DNA of 64,000 bases from contig NZ_JAABOS010000001.1 of assembly GCF_010078235.1 (NCBI RefSeq), positions 620,001 to 684,000 on the forward strand. Reading direction: 5' to 3'. The stretch's first letter is position 1; each line of letters opens with the position of its first letter. The position numbers and the translations under genes were made by a program. Source of the stretch: Cognatundibacterium crateris (lineage in GTDB: Bacteria; Pseudomonadota; Gammaproteobacteria; Burkholderiales; Burkholderiaceae_D). Of this stretch, positions 55,010 to 64,000 are shown in pieces. Below the pieces are notes generated by a model. It did not search any database. It was not told the origin of the DNA and saw only the letters and a list, made by a program, of their open reading frames with translations.

Positions 55010-57349
55010 ATGAATGCTCAGCCTAAAAATTTATTTTCTTTTCCGCGTTACCGCGCCGATGTCGGCGCTGGCCGTACTGCTCCGTTTTTACCCATGTCCC
55101 GCGCCGAAATGGATGCATTGGGCTGGGATAGTTGCGATGTGATCCTGGTCACCGGCGACGCCTATATCGATCATCCGAGTTTCGGCATGGCCCTGATAGG
55201 CCGTCTGCTGGAACACCACGGCTTCCGGGTCGGCATCATCAGCCAGCCAGACTGGCATTCGGCCGAGTCCTTCCGTGTGCTGGGCAAGCCGAATCTGTAT
55301 TTCGGTGTCACCGCCGGGAATATGGATTCCATGGTCAATAAGTACACCGCTGACCGTAAAATTCGTTCCGAAGACGCTTACACACCGAACGGCGAAAAAG
55401 AAAAACGCCCTGACCGCGCGCTGACCGTGTATGCACAACGTGCACGCGAAGCCTATCCGGATGCGAATATCGTAGTGGGCAGTATTGAGGCCAGCCTGCG
55501 CCGTATTGCGCACTATGATTACTGGTCGGATAAAGTCAGACGTTCAGTGCTGCCTGATTCCAAGGCGGACATTCTGTTATTCGGCAATGCTGAACGTGCG
55601 CTGATCGACCTCAGCCACCGCCTGGCTGCAGGCGAACCGATCAAACAGATACGTGATTTGCGCGGCACCGCTTTCATGGCGCCGCGTGGCTGGTTGCCAG
55701 ATGAAGACTGGACCGAAATTCAGTCGGTAAAAATCGACAAGCCGGGCAAGATCGATGCGCATACCGATCCGTATGCGATGACGCCGGAAAAAGACGCTAA
55801 ATGCAAAACTGAAGGCGGCGCGAAGGACAGCGGCACCACAGCAGCCAGCACAGCTGCCGTCGAGGTAAAGCCCGACGTAGTTCAGCAACAGACGATCCGC
55901 ATCATGAGCCGCGAAGAGCGCCAGCTGATGCTCAAAAACCGCCATCACAAGAGCGTGATTCGGCTGCCTTCTTTCGAAGAAGTCAAAGACGATCCTGTCA
56001 TGTATGCGCATGCTTCACGCGTTTTCCATCTGGAAGCCAATCCCGGCAATGCCAAAGCCCTGGTGCAGGCGCATGACGGGCGCGATGTCTGGCTGAATCC
56101 GCCTCCGCTGCCGCTGGCCATGGATGAAATGGACGGCGTGTATGACCGTGCCTATGCACGTGCGCCCCACCCTTCCTATGGCAATGCACGCATACCAGCC
56201 TGGGAAATGATACGTTTCTCGGTCAACATCATGCGCGGCTGCTTTGGCGGCTGCACCTTCTGCTCTATCACCGAGCATGAGGGTCGCATCATCCAGAGCC
56301 GCTCCGAGCCATCCATCCTGCGCGAAATCGAAGAAATCCGCGACAAGGTCAAAGGCTTTACCGGCACCATTTCCGATCTGGGCGGCCCGACCGCGAATAT
56401 GTACCGGCTTGCCTGTAAGGATAAAAAGATCGAGGAATCCTGCCGCCGTCTGTCCTGCGTTTATCCCGGCATTTGCTCAAATCTGGGCACCGATCACAGC
56501 AAACTGATTTCGATTTACCGCAAGGCGCGCGCGCTACCCGGCATCAAGAAAATCCTGATCAGCTCCGGCCTGCGCTACGACCTGGCGGTACGCTCACCCG
56601 AATATGTGAAAGAATTAGTCACCCATCACGTCGGTGGCTTGCTGAAAATCGCGCCGGAACACACCGAACAAAATACCTTGTCGAAGATGATGAAGCCCGG
56701 CATCGGGACTTACGACGAATTCAAGGAAATGTTCGACCGCTATTCGCGCGAGGCTGGCAAAGAACAGTATCTGATCCCCTACTTCATCGCCGCCCATCCG
56801 GGAACCACCGATGAAGACATGGTCAATCTGGCGCTGTGGCTGAAAGAAAAAGACTTTAAGCTGGATCAGGTGCAAACCTTTATGCCGACCCCAATGGCAT
56901 TGGCAACCACCATGTACCACACGCGTAAGAATCCGCTTAAAAAAGTCAGTGGCGATTCTGAAGCAGTGGAAACCGCACGCTCCGGCAAGGTCAGGAAATT
57001 CCATAAGGCTTTATTGCGCTATCACGCACCGGAAAACTGGGAAGTCCTGCACGAAGGCTTGTTACGCATGGGACGGCGCGATCTGATCGGCAGTGGCCCA
57101 CGTCATCTGATTCCGGCGCGTCAGCCATCGGTGGCGCTGACCGTGGAAAACAGCGGCGTGTTGAATGGCCGTCGCGTGGCCGCACCCAAGATCAACACCT
57201 TTGGCAAAAAACCAGCTGGCCGCACTGCAGCCGCCAGTGCCAAGCCAGCGGCGTCCGCTTCGCGCAATGGGCTTAGCTATAACAGTGCCAAACCGAAAGC
57301 CAAGCCAGCCCAGCCGGCTGGCAGCAATAAATCTGGACGGCGCGGATAA
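55010..57349 (+). CDS. YgiQ-family radical SAM protein (779 aa)
   Basis: A cobalamin-binding-like N-terminal part ([20 protein letters not shown]) is followed by the radical SAM core with the 4Fe-4S motif [18 protein letters not shown] (C-x3-C-x2-C) near residue 418. The family C-terminal extension follows, including [18 protein letters not shown] and [19 protein letters not shown]. The tail (about residues 720-779) is low-complexity, rich in Ala, Pro, Lys and Ser. Biochemical role of YgiQ proteins is unsettled. A strong terminator follows at 57379-57413. No clear ribosome site precedes the ATG. Confidence 0.93.
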   Translation: MNAQPKNLFSFPRYRADVGAGRTAPFLPMSRAEMDALGWDSCDVILVTGDAYIDHPSFGMALIGRLLEHHGFRVGIISQPDWHSAESFRVLGKPNLYFGVTAGNMDSMVNKYTADRKIRSEDAYTPNGEKEKRPDRALTVYAQRAREAYPDANIVVGSIEASLRRIAHYDYWSDKVRRSVLPDSKADILLFGNAERALIDLSHRLAAGEPIKQIRDLRGTAFMAPRGWLPDEDWTEIQSVKIDKPGKIDAHTDPYAMTPEKDAKCKTEGGAKDSGTTAASTAAVEVKPDVVQQQTIRIMSREERQLMLKNRHHKSVIRLPSFEEVKDDPVMYAHASRVFHLEANPGNAKALVQAHDGRDVWLNPPPLPLAMDEMDGVYDRAYARAPHPSYGNARIPAWEMIRFSVNIMRGCFGGCTFCSITEHEGRIIQSRSEPSILREIEEIRDKVKGFTGTISDLGGPTANMYRLACKDKKIEESCRRLSCVYPGICSNLGTDHSKLISIYRKARALPGIKKILISSGLRYDLAVRSPEYVKELVTHHVGGLLKIAPEHTEQNTLSKMMKPGIGTYDEFKEMFDRYSREAGKEQYLIPYFIAAHPGTTDEDMVNLALWLKEKDFKLDQVQTFMPTPMALATTMYHTRKNPLKKVSGDSEAVETARSGKVRKFHKALLRYHAPENWEVLHEGLLRMGRRDLIGSGPRHLIPARQPSVALTVENSGVLNGRRVAAPKINTFGKKPAGRTAAASAKPAASASRNGLSYNSAKPKAKPAQPAGSNKSGRRG

Positions 57350-57378
57350 ACGGCGAAGTTTCAAGCAGCCTCACCTGA

Positions 57379-57413
57379 AAGCCACATGCCTGACCCGCAT
57401 GTGGCTTTTTTTT
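57379..57413 (+). terminator. Terminator of the YgiQ-family gene
   Basis: AAGCCACATGC and GCATGTGGCTT pair around 7 nt and end in eight Ts. Confidence 0.9.
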
Positions 57414-57501
57414 CGACTGAAGGCAAAGTCATCATCTTGCTGATGTACAATAAAATTGTCGGTACATCCCCTTTTCAACAACCTGGCAGTGCGGAGGAAG
57501 T

Positions 57502-57792
57502 ATGAAACACATGAAAACCGTCTTAATCCTCGAACATACCGAAGAGGTATTCGATAAGCTGACCTGCGATGTATGTGGCACAGAGTCGCGCTGGGATGAA
57601 AACTGGAGTAACAATGAGCACGAAAAAGTGATCACCACGATTTCACTCGAAGAAGAAGACTCCCGTGCCAGCGGTGGCAATTCCAAACTGATACAGTACC
57701 ACATCTGCCCCTCCTGCTTTAAAACTCAGCTCGCACAATGGCTGGAAAGTCATCGCAAAGCAGAACCCACCGTCACCACTTCGGTTTGGTAA
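57502..57792 (+). CDS. Small protein with two CxxC knuckles (96 aa)
   Basis: CDVCGTESRW and YHICPSCFKTQLAQWL give four cysteines in two knuckles, a likely zinc-ribbon. GGAGGAAGT directly precedes the ATG at 57502, so MKHMKTVLILEHTEEVFDKL is the true start. It stands alone between the YgiQ-family gene and prfB. I do not recognise a named family; it may act as a small protein- or nucleic-acid-binding factor. Confidence 0.72.
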   Translation: MKHMKTVLILEHTEEVFDKLTCDVCGTESRWDENWSNNEHEKVITTISLEEEDSRASGGNSKLIQYHICPSCFKTQLAQWLESHRKAEPTVTTSVW

Positions 57793-57887
57793 GCGACTTT
57801 GATACTGTAAAGTCACTTCAAATACCGTTTTCACGCTTTTTTATACCAGTCCGGACGCGCCGATAAAACATCGCTGCGCGATCCGGT

Positions 57888-57893
57888 TATAAT
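57888..57893 (+). promoter_or_regulatory. -10 element upstream of prfB
   Basis: A perfect TATAAT (in GGTTATAATGC) lies 33 bp before the prfB start; the -35 region is poor. Confidence 0.5.
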
Positions 57894-57925
57894 GCAAGGT
57901 TTTATTGCATTAGAAAAGCGACATT

Positions 57926-59030
57926 ATGGAAGCCGAACGCCTCAATAGCCTATCCTCCCTGCTTGCCGACCTGACGGTCCGTGAAGCCGAACTTCGGAGG
58001 TATCTTTGACTTCGATATCAAGTCAGAGAAACTGGAACAAGTTAACGCCGAATTAGAAGATCCTAACGTCTGGAATGATCCAAAACGTGCTCAGGATCTG
58101 GGCAAAGAAAAGAAATCCCTGGAAGCTGTGGTCAATACCCTGACCGAGGCAGAAAGTGGCCTGCGCGATGCAAACGATTTGTTTGCCATGGCCAGGGAAG
58201 AAAACGACGACGACACTTTAGAATCCATCGAAGCCGATACGCAGCATTTGCGCGAACTGATCGAAGGCATGGAATTCCGTCGTATGTTCAACAATCCTAT
58301 GGACCCGAACAACTGCTTTATCGATATCCAGGCCGGTGCTGGTGGTACCGAGGCGCAGGACTGGGCCTCCATGCTGCTGCGTCAGTATCTGCGTTATTGT
58401 GAGCGTAAAGGCTTCAAAGTCGAGATTCTGGAGCAATCCGATGGCGACGTGGCCGGTATCAAAACCGCGACACTGAAAGTGGAAGGCGAATATGCCTACG
58501 GCTTCCTGCGCACCGAAACCGGTGTGCACCGTCTGGTGCGTAAATCACCATTCGATTCCAACAATGGCCGCCATACTTCTTTCTCCAGTCTGTTTGTTTA
58601 TCCTGAAGTCGATGAATCGTTTGAGATCGACATCAATCCGGCTGATGTGCGTACCGATACTTACCGCGCTTCCGGTGCCGGTGGTCAGCATATTAATAAA
58701 ACTGACTCCGCGGTACGTCTGACCCACGGCCCTTCCGGCATTGTGGTGCAATGTCAGAATGACCGCAGCCAGCATCGTAACCGTGCAGAAGCCTGGGAAA
58801 TGCTGAAAGCCAAACTGTTTGAATTAGAGTTACGCAAACGCATGAGCGAAAAGCAAAATCTGGAAGACTCCAAGACCGACGTCGGCTGGGGCCATCAGAT
58901 CCGCTCTTATGTACTGGATCAGTCCCGCATCAAGGATTTGCGCACTGGCTTTGAAACAGGCAATACCAAAGCCGTACTGGATGGTGATATCGACGAATTT
59001 ATCGCCGCCTCCTTAAAGCAAGGCGTCTGA
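57926..59030 (+). CDS. prfB: Peptide chain release factor 2, with programmed +1 frameshift (367 aa)
   Basis: The first frame (57926-58006) encodes [20 protein letters not shown] and on to LRRYL. It reaches TGA at 58007-58009 in the context AGG TAT CTT TGA C, with CGGAGG acting as the internal Shine-Dalgarno. Reading shifts by one base and resumes at 58008 ([10 protein letters not shown]). Thus the factor that reads UGA controls its own synthesis. The body has the SPF tripeptide ([18 protein letters not shown]) for UGA/UAA recognition and [16 protein letters not shown] for peptide release. lysS follows, a common bacterial order. The coding sequence should be written as join 57926-58006, 58008-59030. 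Confidence 0.97.
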
Positions 59031-59113
59031 TCGCTGCCATGCAGCCTGCTTTCCATGTGAACGCGGGCTGCAAATCCGCAATATCTGTAACACCCGTAAT
59101 TCCCGTAATTTCG

Positions 59114-59134
59114 CTGCTGTCGCACAGACAGCAG
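59114..59134. other. Hairpin in the prfB-lysS gap
   Basis: CTGCTGTC and GACAGCAG pair around 5 nt, without a T-run, 60 bp before the lysS start. Confidence 0.4.
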
Positions 59135-59195
59135 CCCATCCATCAGTCAGCCACTATTTAGCCGGGCCTGTGCCCGTTACACTGAGAGAAATCTT

Positions 59196-60734
59196 ATGTC
59201 AGACATTCAAAATCAAACAGCCGCAAGCGAATTGCCGGTCGATGAAAACTCTATCATCGCTGAGCGCCGCGCTAAGCTGGATGCGATCCGCGCCAAAGGC
59301 GTCGCCTTCCCGAATGACTTCCGCCCTCAGCATAAGGCGGCGGATCTGCAGGCGCAATACGGCGAAGTCGGTCGCGAAGAACTGGAAGCCATGAATGTGG
59401 AAGTCAGCGTGGCTGGCCGCATGATGCTCAAACGTGAAGCAGGCAAAAAAGCGGCATTCGCCACCTTGCAAGACGCGTCCGGCATCAAAGCAGATGGCCG
59501 CATCCAGTTATATGTGACACTGGATAAAACCGGTGAAGAAGCGATGGAAGCCTTCCGTCATTATGATCTGGGCGATATCCTGGGCATAGAGGGCGTACTG
59601 TTTAAAACCAAGACTGACGAACTGACCGTCAAAGTCACTACCCTGCGCCTGCTGACCAAATCGCTGCGTCCGCTGCCGGATAAATTCCACGGCCTGGCCA
59701 ATCAGGAAACCAAATACCGTCAACGCTATGTCGATCTGATCATGAGCGAAGACACCCGTCGCACCTTTAAGGCGCGGACTGCAGCGATGACATCGATCCG
59801 CAATTTCATGGCCAGCCATGAATTCATGGAAGTCGAAACACCGATGCTGCATGTAATTCCAGGCGGAGCGGCAGCTAAACCGTTCATCACGCATCACAAT
59901 GCGCTGGACATGGAAATGTACCTGCGTATCGCGCCGGAACTGTATCTGAAGCGTCTGGTGGTCGGTGGCTTTAACCGTGTGTTTGAAGTCAACCGTAACT
60001 TCCGCAATGAAGGTGTATCACCGCGCCATAATCCTGAATTCACGATGATGGAATTCTATGCAGCCTATGTAGATTACAAATGGCTCATGGACTTCACTGA
60101 ACAAGTCATCCGCAAAGCAGCAGAAGATGCGCATGGCACAGCAGTGCTGACTTATCAGGGTCGCGAGCTGGACCTGTCCAAACCGTTTGAGCGCCTGACT
60201 ATCGTCGGTGCAATCAACAAATATGCACCGCACTATACGCATGAACAATTGCATGATGCAGATTTCATCCGCACTGAGTTGCTGAAGTTTGGTGTCAAGC
60301 CTTTCGCCACTTCCGGCCTCGGCGCGCTGCAACTGGCGCTGTTCGAAGAAACAGCAGAAGCACAGCTGTGGAACCCGACTTACATCATCGATTATCCAGT
60401 TGAAGTCTCGCCACTGGCACGTGCTTCCGACAGCGTGGCTGGCATTACCGAGCGCTTTGAGTTGTTCATGACTGGTCGCGAAATCGCCAACGGCTTCTCA
60501 GAGTTGAACGATGCAGAAGACCAGGCTGCGCGCTTCATGGCACAGGTCGCCGCTAAAGATGCAGGCGACGAAGAAGCGATGTACTTCGATGCTGACTATA
60601 TCCGCGCATTGGAATATGGCCTGCCTCCAACCGGCGGCTGTGGTATCGGTATCGACCGTCTGATGATGTTGATCACCGATTCACCGAACATCCGAGACGT
60701 GATTCTGTTCCCGCATCTGCGTCGCGAAGACTAA
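59196..60734 (+). CDS. lysS: Lysyl-tRNA synthetase, class II (512 aa)
   Basis: Charges tRNA-Lys. An N-terminal OB-fold anticodon-binding domain (about residues 70-170, [20 protein letters not shown]) precedes the class II core. Motif 2 is [20 protein letters not shown] and motif 3 is [20 protein letters not shown]. Length and both ends match the bacterial enzyme. Placed after prfB with a 165-bp gap, as in many proteobacteria. GAGAGAAATCTT precedes the ATG. Confidence 0.98.
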   Translation: MSDIQNQTAASELPVDENSIIAERRAKLDAIRAKGVAFPNDFRPQHKAADLQAQYGEVGREELEAMNVEVSVAGRMMLKREAGKKAAFATLQDASGIKADGRIQLYVTLDKTGEEAMEAFRHYDLGDILGIEGVLFKTKTDELTVKVTTLRLLTKSLRPLPDKFHGLANQETKYRQRYVDLIMSEDTRRTFKARTAAMTSIRNFMASHEFMEVETPMLHVIPGGAAAKPFITHHNALDMEMYLRIAPELYLKRLVVGGFNRVFEVNRNFRNEGVSPRHNPEFTMMEFYAAYVDYKWLMDFTEQVIRKAAEDAHGTAVLTYQGRELDLSKPFERLTIVGAINKYAPHYTHEQLHDADFIRTELLKFGVKPFATSGLGALQLALFEETAEAQLWNPTYIIDYPVEVSPLARASDSVAGITERFELFMTGREIANGFSELNDAEDQAARFMAQVAAKDAGDEEAMYFDADYIRALEYGLPPTGGCGIGIDRLMMLITDSPNIRDVILFPHLRRED

Positions 60735-60886
60735 ATGAGCGGCAGATAACAGACAGCAAATCGGCCTGGTTTTGTGTATCATTCAACACGAATTGAAGTG
60801 CATAAATTCCATGCTGATTTGCCAGTCTGAATACTCGCACCTAGCTTATAGCAACCAGCTTGCTGATCACGCTAAGGTGTCACCCT

Positions 60887-60916
60887 GGGACTGTGTAAGC
60901 AGTCCCTTTTTCTTTT
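60887..60916 (+). terminator. Intrinsic terminator, 12 bp before the ABC transporter gene
   Basis: GGGACTG and CAGTCCC pair around 6 nt and run into TTTTTCTTTT. It ends lysS transcription, or forms a leader attenuator for the ABC transporter gene, whose ATG lies at 60929. Confidence 0.8.
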
Positions 60917-60928
60917 CCACCTGCCCTT

Positions 60929-62707
60929 ATGTCCGCCCACCATCCGCTACGCAAACTGCTGACTTATGCCAGTGCCTATAAAACCGATTTCCGGCTGGCC
61001 ACGCTGTATTCTGTACTGAATAAATTTTTTGATGTACTGCCCGAAGTCCTGATCGGTGTTGCGGTCGATATCGTGGTCAATGGTGAAAAAAGCTTCTTAG
61101 CGAAGCGGGTACTCGGAGGCTTCGGCATTACCGAAACCTGGCATCAGCTGGTTTTTCTTGGCGTGCTGAATGCCCTGATCTGGATGGGTGAATCCTGGTT
61201 TGAATACCTGCTGTCACTAAAATGGCGCAAGCTGGCCCAGAATCTGCAGCATGATTTGCGGCTGGACGCCTATGATCATGTACAAAAGCTGGACATGGCG
61301 TATTTTGAAAATCAGCGCACCGGCAATCTGATGTCCATCCTGAATGAAGACATCAATCAGATGGAGCGCTTCCTGAATGGCGGCGCGAATCAGATTATTC
61401 AGGTGATCTGCTCTTCCATCATGGTCAGTGCAGTCTTTTTTGCTTTGCAGCCCTCACTGGCAGTGATTGCGCTGTTGCCGGTTCCAGCCATCTTATTTGG
61501 TGCTTTCTGGTTCCAGAAACGGCTGGCACCTCGCTATGCAGAAGTACGCGAAGCCGCTGGCGATGTCAGTGCCCGCCTGAACAATAATCTGCTCGGCCTG
61601 GCCACCATCAAAGCCTTTGCAACCGAAGACTTTGAAAAGCAGCAGATCGGTGAAGCCAGCAATGCCTACCGCAGCGCGAATGCGCGCGCCATTGCAGTCA
61701 GTTCGGCGATTACGCCGGTGATACGCATGGCGATTCTGGCTGGTTTTACGGCGACACTGGTCTATGGTGGCTGGCTAACCCTGCATGATGAACTGGCGGT
61801 CGGCGCGTATTCGGTACTGGTCTACCTGACCCAGCGGCTGTTATGGCCGATGACAGGACTGGCTGAAGTCGCCGACATGTACCAACGTTCTATGTCAGCG
61901 ATAGACCGCGCCATGAATTTGCTGGATACACCGATACAAATTCGCTACGACGGCAAGGCACTGCCGCAAGCACAAGTCAACGGCGATATCCGCTTTGAAG
62001 ATGTGAGTTTTGCCTATGGTGAGCAAACCACACTGCATCACATCAATCTGCATATTCCTGCTGGTAAAACGGTGGCCTTTGTCGGTTCAACTGGATCAGG
62101 CAAGTCGACGCTGGTGAAGTTACTGTTACGTTTTTATACGCCTGCGTCCGGCCATATTTTGCTGGATGGTGTCGCCAGTGACAGCCTGAACCTGCAGGAT
62201 CTGCGCCGCGTGATCGGCTATGTGGCCCAGGATAGTTTCCTGACCGATGGCACAATTGCAGACAATATCGCCTATGGCCTGGAGCAAGTCAGCGATGCAG
62301 ACATCGCCGCTGCCGCACGTGCTGCAGAAGCGATGGAGTTTATAGAGAAACTGCCTTTAGGTTTTGCTACCCGCATCGGTGAACGCGGCCAGAAACTGTC
62401 TGGCGGCCAGCGCCAGCGCCTGGCATTGGCCAGGGCGATCCTGAAAAATCCACCGGTGCTGATACTGGATGAAGCCACCAGCGCAGTTGACAATGAGACC
62501 GAAGCTGCGATACAACGCAGTCTGGATATCGTGAGTAAAAACCGTACTACCATCGTGATTGCGCATCGTTTATCTACGGTCAGACAAGCCGACTGCATAC
62601 ACGTGATGGAGGCCGGACGCATCGTGGAAAGTGGCAGCCATGAACAGCTGTTGGCATACAATGGCAGTTATGCCGCATTGTGGCGTTTACAAACTGGTGA
62701 AAGATAA
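60929..62707 (+). CDS. ABC exporter, fused membrane and ATPase domains (592 aa)
   Basis: Six-helix type I exporter domain (about residues 20-320, LATLYSVLNKFFDVLPEVLI, VICSSIMVSAVFFALQPSLA, AITPVIRMAILAGFTATLVY). The ATPase follows with VAFVGSTGSGKSTLVKLLLR (Walker A), QKLSGGQRQRLALARAI (signature) and PVLILDEATSAVDNETE (Walker B). It works as a homodimer, resembling lipid or multidrug exporters of the MsbA/LmrA group. The gene starts just after an intrinsic terminator. Substrate unknown; the cupin gene follows after 8 bp. Confidence 0.93.
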   Translation: MSAHHPLRKLLTYASAYKTDFRLATLYSVLNKFFDVLPEVLIGVAVDIVVNGEKSFLAKRVLGGFGITETWHQLVFLGVLNALIWMGESWFEYLLSLKWRKLAQNLQHDLRLDAYDHVQKLDMAYFENQRTGNLMSILNEDINQMERFLNGGANQIIQVICSSIMVSAVFFALQPSLAVIALLPVPAILFGAFWFQKRLAPRYAEVREAAGDVSARLNNNLLGLATIKAFATEDFEKQQIGEASNAYRSANARAIAVSSAITPVIRMAILAGFTATLVYGGWLTLHDELAVGAYSVLVYLTQRLLWPMTGLAEVADMYQRSMSAIDRAMNLLDTPIQIRYDGKALPQAQVNGDIRFEDVSFAYGEQTTLHHINLHIPAGKTVAFVGSTGSGKSTLVKLLLRFYTPASGHILLDGVASDSLNLQDLRRVIGYVAQDSFLTDGTIADNIAYGLEQVSDADIAAAARAAEAMEFIEKLPLGFATRIGERGQKLSGGQRQRLALARAILKNPPVLILDEATSAVDNETEAAIQRSLDIVSKNRTTIVIAHRLSTVRQADCIHVMEAGRIVESGSHEQLLAYNGSYAALWRLQTGER

Positions 62708-62715
62708 TTTTGACT

Positions 62716-63186
62716 ATGAAAAAAACCCTGATCTCCTGCGCCACTGGTGCCCTGCTCACCTTACTGGTGGTCGCCACCTATCAGACCGCACAACATGTCA
62801 ATAGCATTGCACCTGCCAGTACGGAAACGGTAACACCGGTACTCAAGCCTTTAGCAGTCGATCCAACCTGGGTCAAACAAGGAACGCCAAATTTCCGCGC
62901 AACTGAATTTTTTAAATCCAGCGATGGCAAAACCAGCTCTGGTATTTTTGAATGCGACGCATCCACCTTTGAATGGCGTTATCAGCTGGACGAAGCAGTT
63001 TATATACTGGATGGCAGCGTGGAGCTGGATTATCAGGGCAAACGCTTTACCCTGAAAGCCGGTGATACGGCGTTCTTCCGCGCCGGCACCACTGCGATCT
63101 GGCATGTGCCATCCCATATCCGTAAGACCTGGACTTTGTACGACGCGGGAAAAGTCGCCCGTACCTTCGCCAAAGTCAGCAATTAA
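62716..63186 (+). CDS. Cupin-domain protein with N-terminal membrane anchor or signal (156 aa)
   Basis: MKKTLISCATGALLTLLVVA forms a signal peptide or anchor. One cupin domain follows (EFFKSSDGKTSSGIFECDAS, FEWRYQLDEAVYILDGSVEL, RFTLKAGDTAFFRAGTTAIW) of the DUF861 type, ending WTLYDAGKVART. The ATG at 62716 is preferred; an in-frame TTG at 62710 is close. It lies directly after the ABC exporter gene. Function unknown; single-domain DUF861 cupins are often sugar- or amino-acid-binding. Confidence 0.8.
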   Translation: MKKTLISCATGALLTLLVVATYQTAQHVNSIAPASTETVTPVLKPLAVDPTWVKQGTPNFRATEFFKSSDGKTSSGIFECDASTFEWRYQLDEAVYILDGSVELDYQGKRFTLKAGDTAFFRAGTTAIWHVPSHIRKTWTLYDAGKVARTFAKVSN

Positions 63187-63235
63187 TAAGCACATGGCGG
63201 GCTACAGCCTGTGCTGACAGCCCACCGATTCTGCA

Positions 63236-64000
63236 TTAGCCTACCGCCGTGGCCAATGCCAGCCCGCTCAGAAACGCATTCTCGACCTTGCCGCCACCTT
63301 CCAGGCCGTTAGCAAACCAGTCACCACAAACACCGATACCCGCCTTCGCATCCCACAGGCAAGACTGCTGTAGCGGTTGCTGCGCTTGCGAATAGCGCCA
63401 GCGATGCACTACCGCATAAATCGGTTGTATCCAGGAGCCTGTCGCCTCATGGAAAGCCTTGAGCAATTTTTCTTTGGCACGTTCAGGTTCATCTTCCAGA
63501 TGCTCCTCGCTCCAGGCACGTGTGGCATGCGCGACCCAGCGCTCCCCCGCGCGGTGCTGAGGCTTAGCGTTGTCCCTGGCAATCCAGCCCAGACGTGATT
63601 GCTGCACCCAGGCACCGTCATATGGCAGGTCCAGCGCATCCTGGAAGCCCAGCATCAGACACCAGCAAGGCGACAGCCGCGCCTGCTCAGCCTGTGCTGC
63701 AAAGGCAGGCAGCGGCTGCAATAAAGGAATCGCCTGATCGGATGGAATCGCCAGTATCACTGCATCAAATGGCCCTGCGCTGGCCGCCACACTGACCGTA
63801 CTGGACTGAACTTTCAGCAGCCACTTGTCCTGATAGGCTTCCAGCGCCAGCACCTGCTGATCGGACCGCACATCGAGGCCATGTGCCAGATGCTTGCCTA
63901 AAGCGCTCATCCCGGGCACCGCTACATACGGCTTGGACTGACGTCCTGCAGTTTTCGCCACCCCCGCCTCCAGGTTCACGAGGCGCGCATCCCAAGCCTG
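63236..64000 (-). CDS. FAD/NAD(P)-binding oxidoreductase, renalase-like, C-terminal part
   Basis: The frame continues past the right end of the window (QAWDARLVNLEAGVAK at the edge), so the N-terminal FAD-binding motif lies outside. The visible part shows YVAVPGMSALGKHLAHGL, FDAVILAIPSDQAIPLLQPL, WVAHATRAWSEEHLED and the closing flavin-contact segment GIGVCGDWFANGLEGGGKVE. This fits the NAD(P)/FAD-dependent amine-oxidase-fold proteins that resemble renalase. Substrate unknown. Convergent with the cupin gene. Confidence 0.85.
   Translation of the reverse strand, partial: QAWDARLVNLEAGVAKTAGRQSKPYVAVPGMSALGKHLAHGLDVRSDQQVLALEAYQDKWLLKVQSSTVSVAASAGPFDAVILAIPSDQAIPLLQPLPAFAAQAEQARLSPCWCLMLGFQDALDLPYDGAWVQQSRLGWIARDNAKPQHRAGERWVAHATRAWSEEHLEDEPERAKEKLLKAFHEATGSWIQPIYAVVHRWRYSQAQQPLQQSCLWDAKAGIGVCGDWFANGLEGGGKVENAFLSGLALATAVG

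Noticed and set aside
57981-58007. Start of prfB at the ATG-less frame beginning near 57981
   Set aside because: This is the out-of-frame reading through the frameshift site; the true start is the ATG at 57926.

Overview
The window looks like a chromosomal segment from a betaproteobacterium of the order Burkholderiales, probably Oxalobacteraceae-like. This is inferred from protein families and gene style; no database search was possible. It is densely coded. Three AT-rich, loosely coded stretches (about 15.9-16.6, 35.6-36.2 and 40.5-43.1 kb) mark places where DNA has probably come and gone.

Left arm (1-21.4 kb): acyl-CoA dehydrogenase and MaoC genes; a periplasmic SorAB-type sulfite dehydrogenase with its cytochrome c; a CYTH protein and an M14 carboxypeptidase; a PQQ-type beta-propeller protein; two tandem small dimeric-barrel proteins divergent from a LysR regulator; a solo phosphate-binding-like protein and a porin; a fatty acid desaturase divergent from an AraC regulator; a nucleotidyltransferase/winged-helix pair behind a 17-bp inverted repeat; a GGDEF-EAL protein; and an SdsA-like alkylsulfatase lipoprotein. 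The LysR gene divergent from the alkylsulfatase is cut off after about 60 codons by the trailer end of a CRISPR array.

Centre (21.6-35.6 kb): a complete type I-E CRISPR-Cas locus on the minus strand: cas3, a 98-codon gene of unknown role, casA (cse1), casB (cse2), cas7, cas5, cas6e, cas1, cas2, a leader with a perfect IHF consensus, and an array of 74 well-kept repeats plus one decayed terminal repeat. The most interesting feature lies between cas3 and the Cascade operon, on the opposite strand: a promoter, a degenerate repeat, a 21-nt guide and a second degenerate repeat (32715-32808). The first 16 nt of the guide match a site 90 bp away in the Cascade operon promoter at 15 of 16 positions. 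The site is flanked by an AAG PAM, and the single mismatch falls at position 12, one of the flipped-out positions of type I-E guides. This is a CreR/CreA-like crRNA predicted to make Cascade repress its own operon, or the 98-codon gene at its head.

Right of cas3 (36-43.3 kb): a LemA/DUF3137 pair, small secreted proteins (beta/gamma-crystallin plus glycine zipper; a three-fold Cys-repeat protein), a PRC-barrel protein, a MobV relaxase remnant, several large inverted repeats and a tRNA-Pro(GGG) gene. CRISPR-Cas and these genes may together form an island between the broken LysR gene and the tRNA.

Right arm (43.4-64 kb): ordinary chromosome. It carries a chemotaxis receptor; a deacetylase next to a Pat-type protein acetyltransferase; an MBOAT plus two SGNH hydrolases likely to O-acetylate an envelope polymer; a hydroxyacid dehydrogenase; an RNase H-like protein; a YgiQ-type radical SAM protein; prfB with its programmed frameshift; lysS; an ABC exporter; a cupin; and a partial renalase-like flavoprotein.
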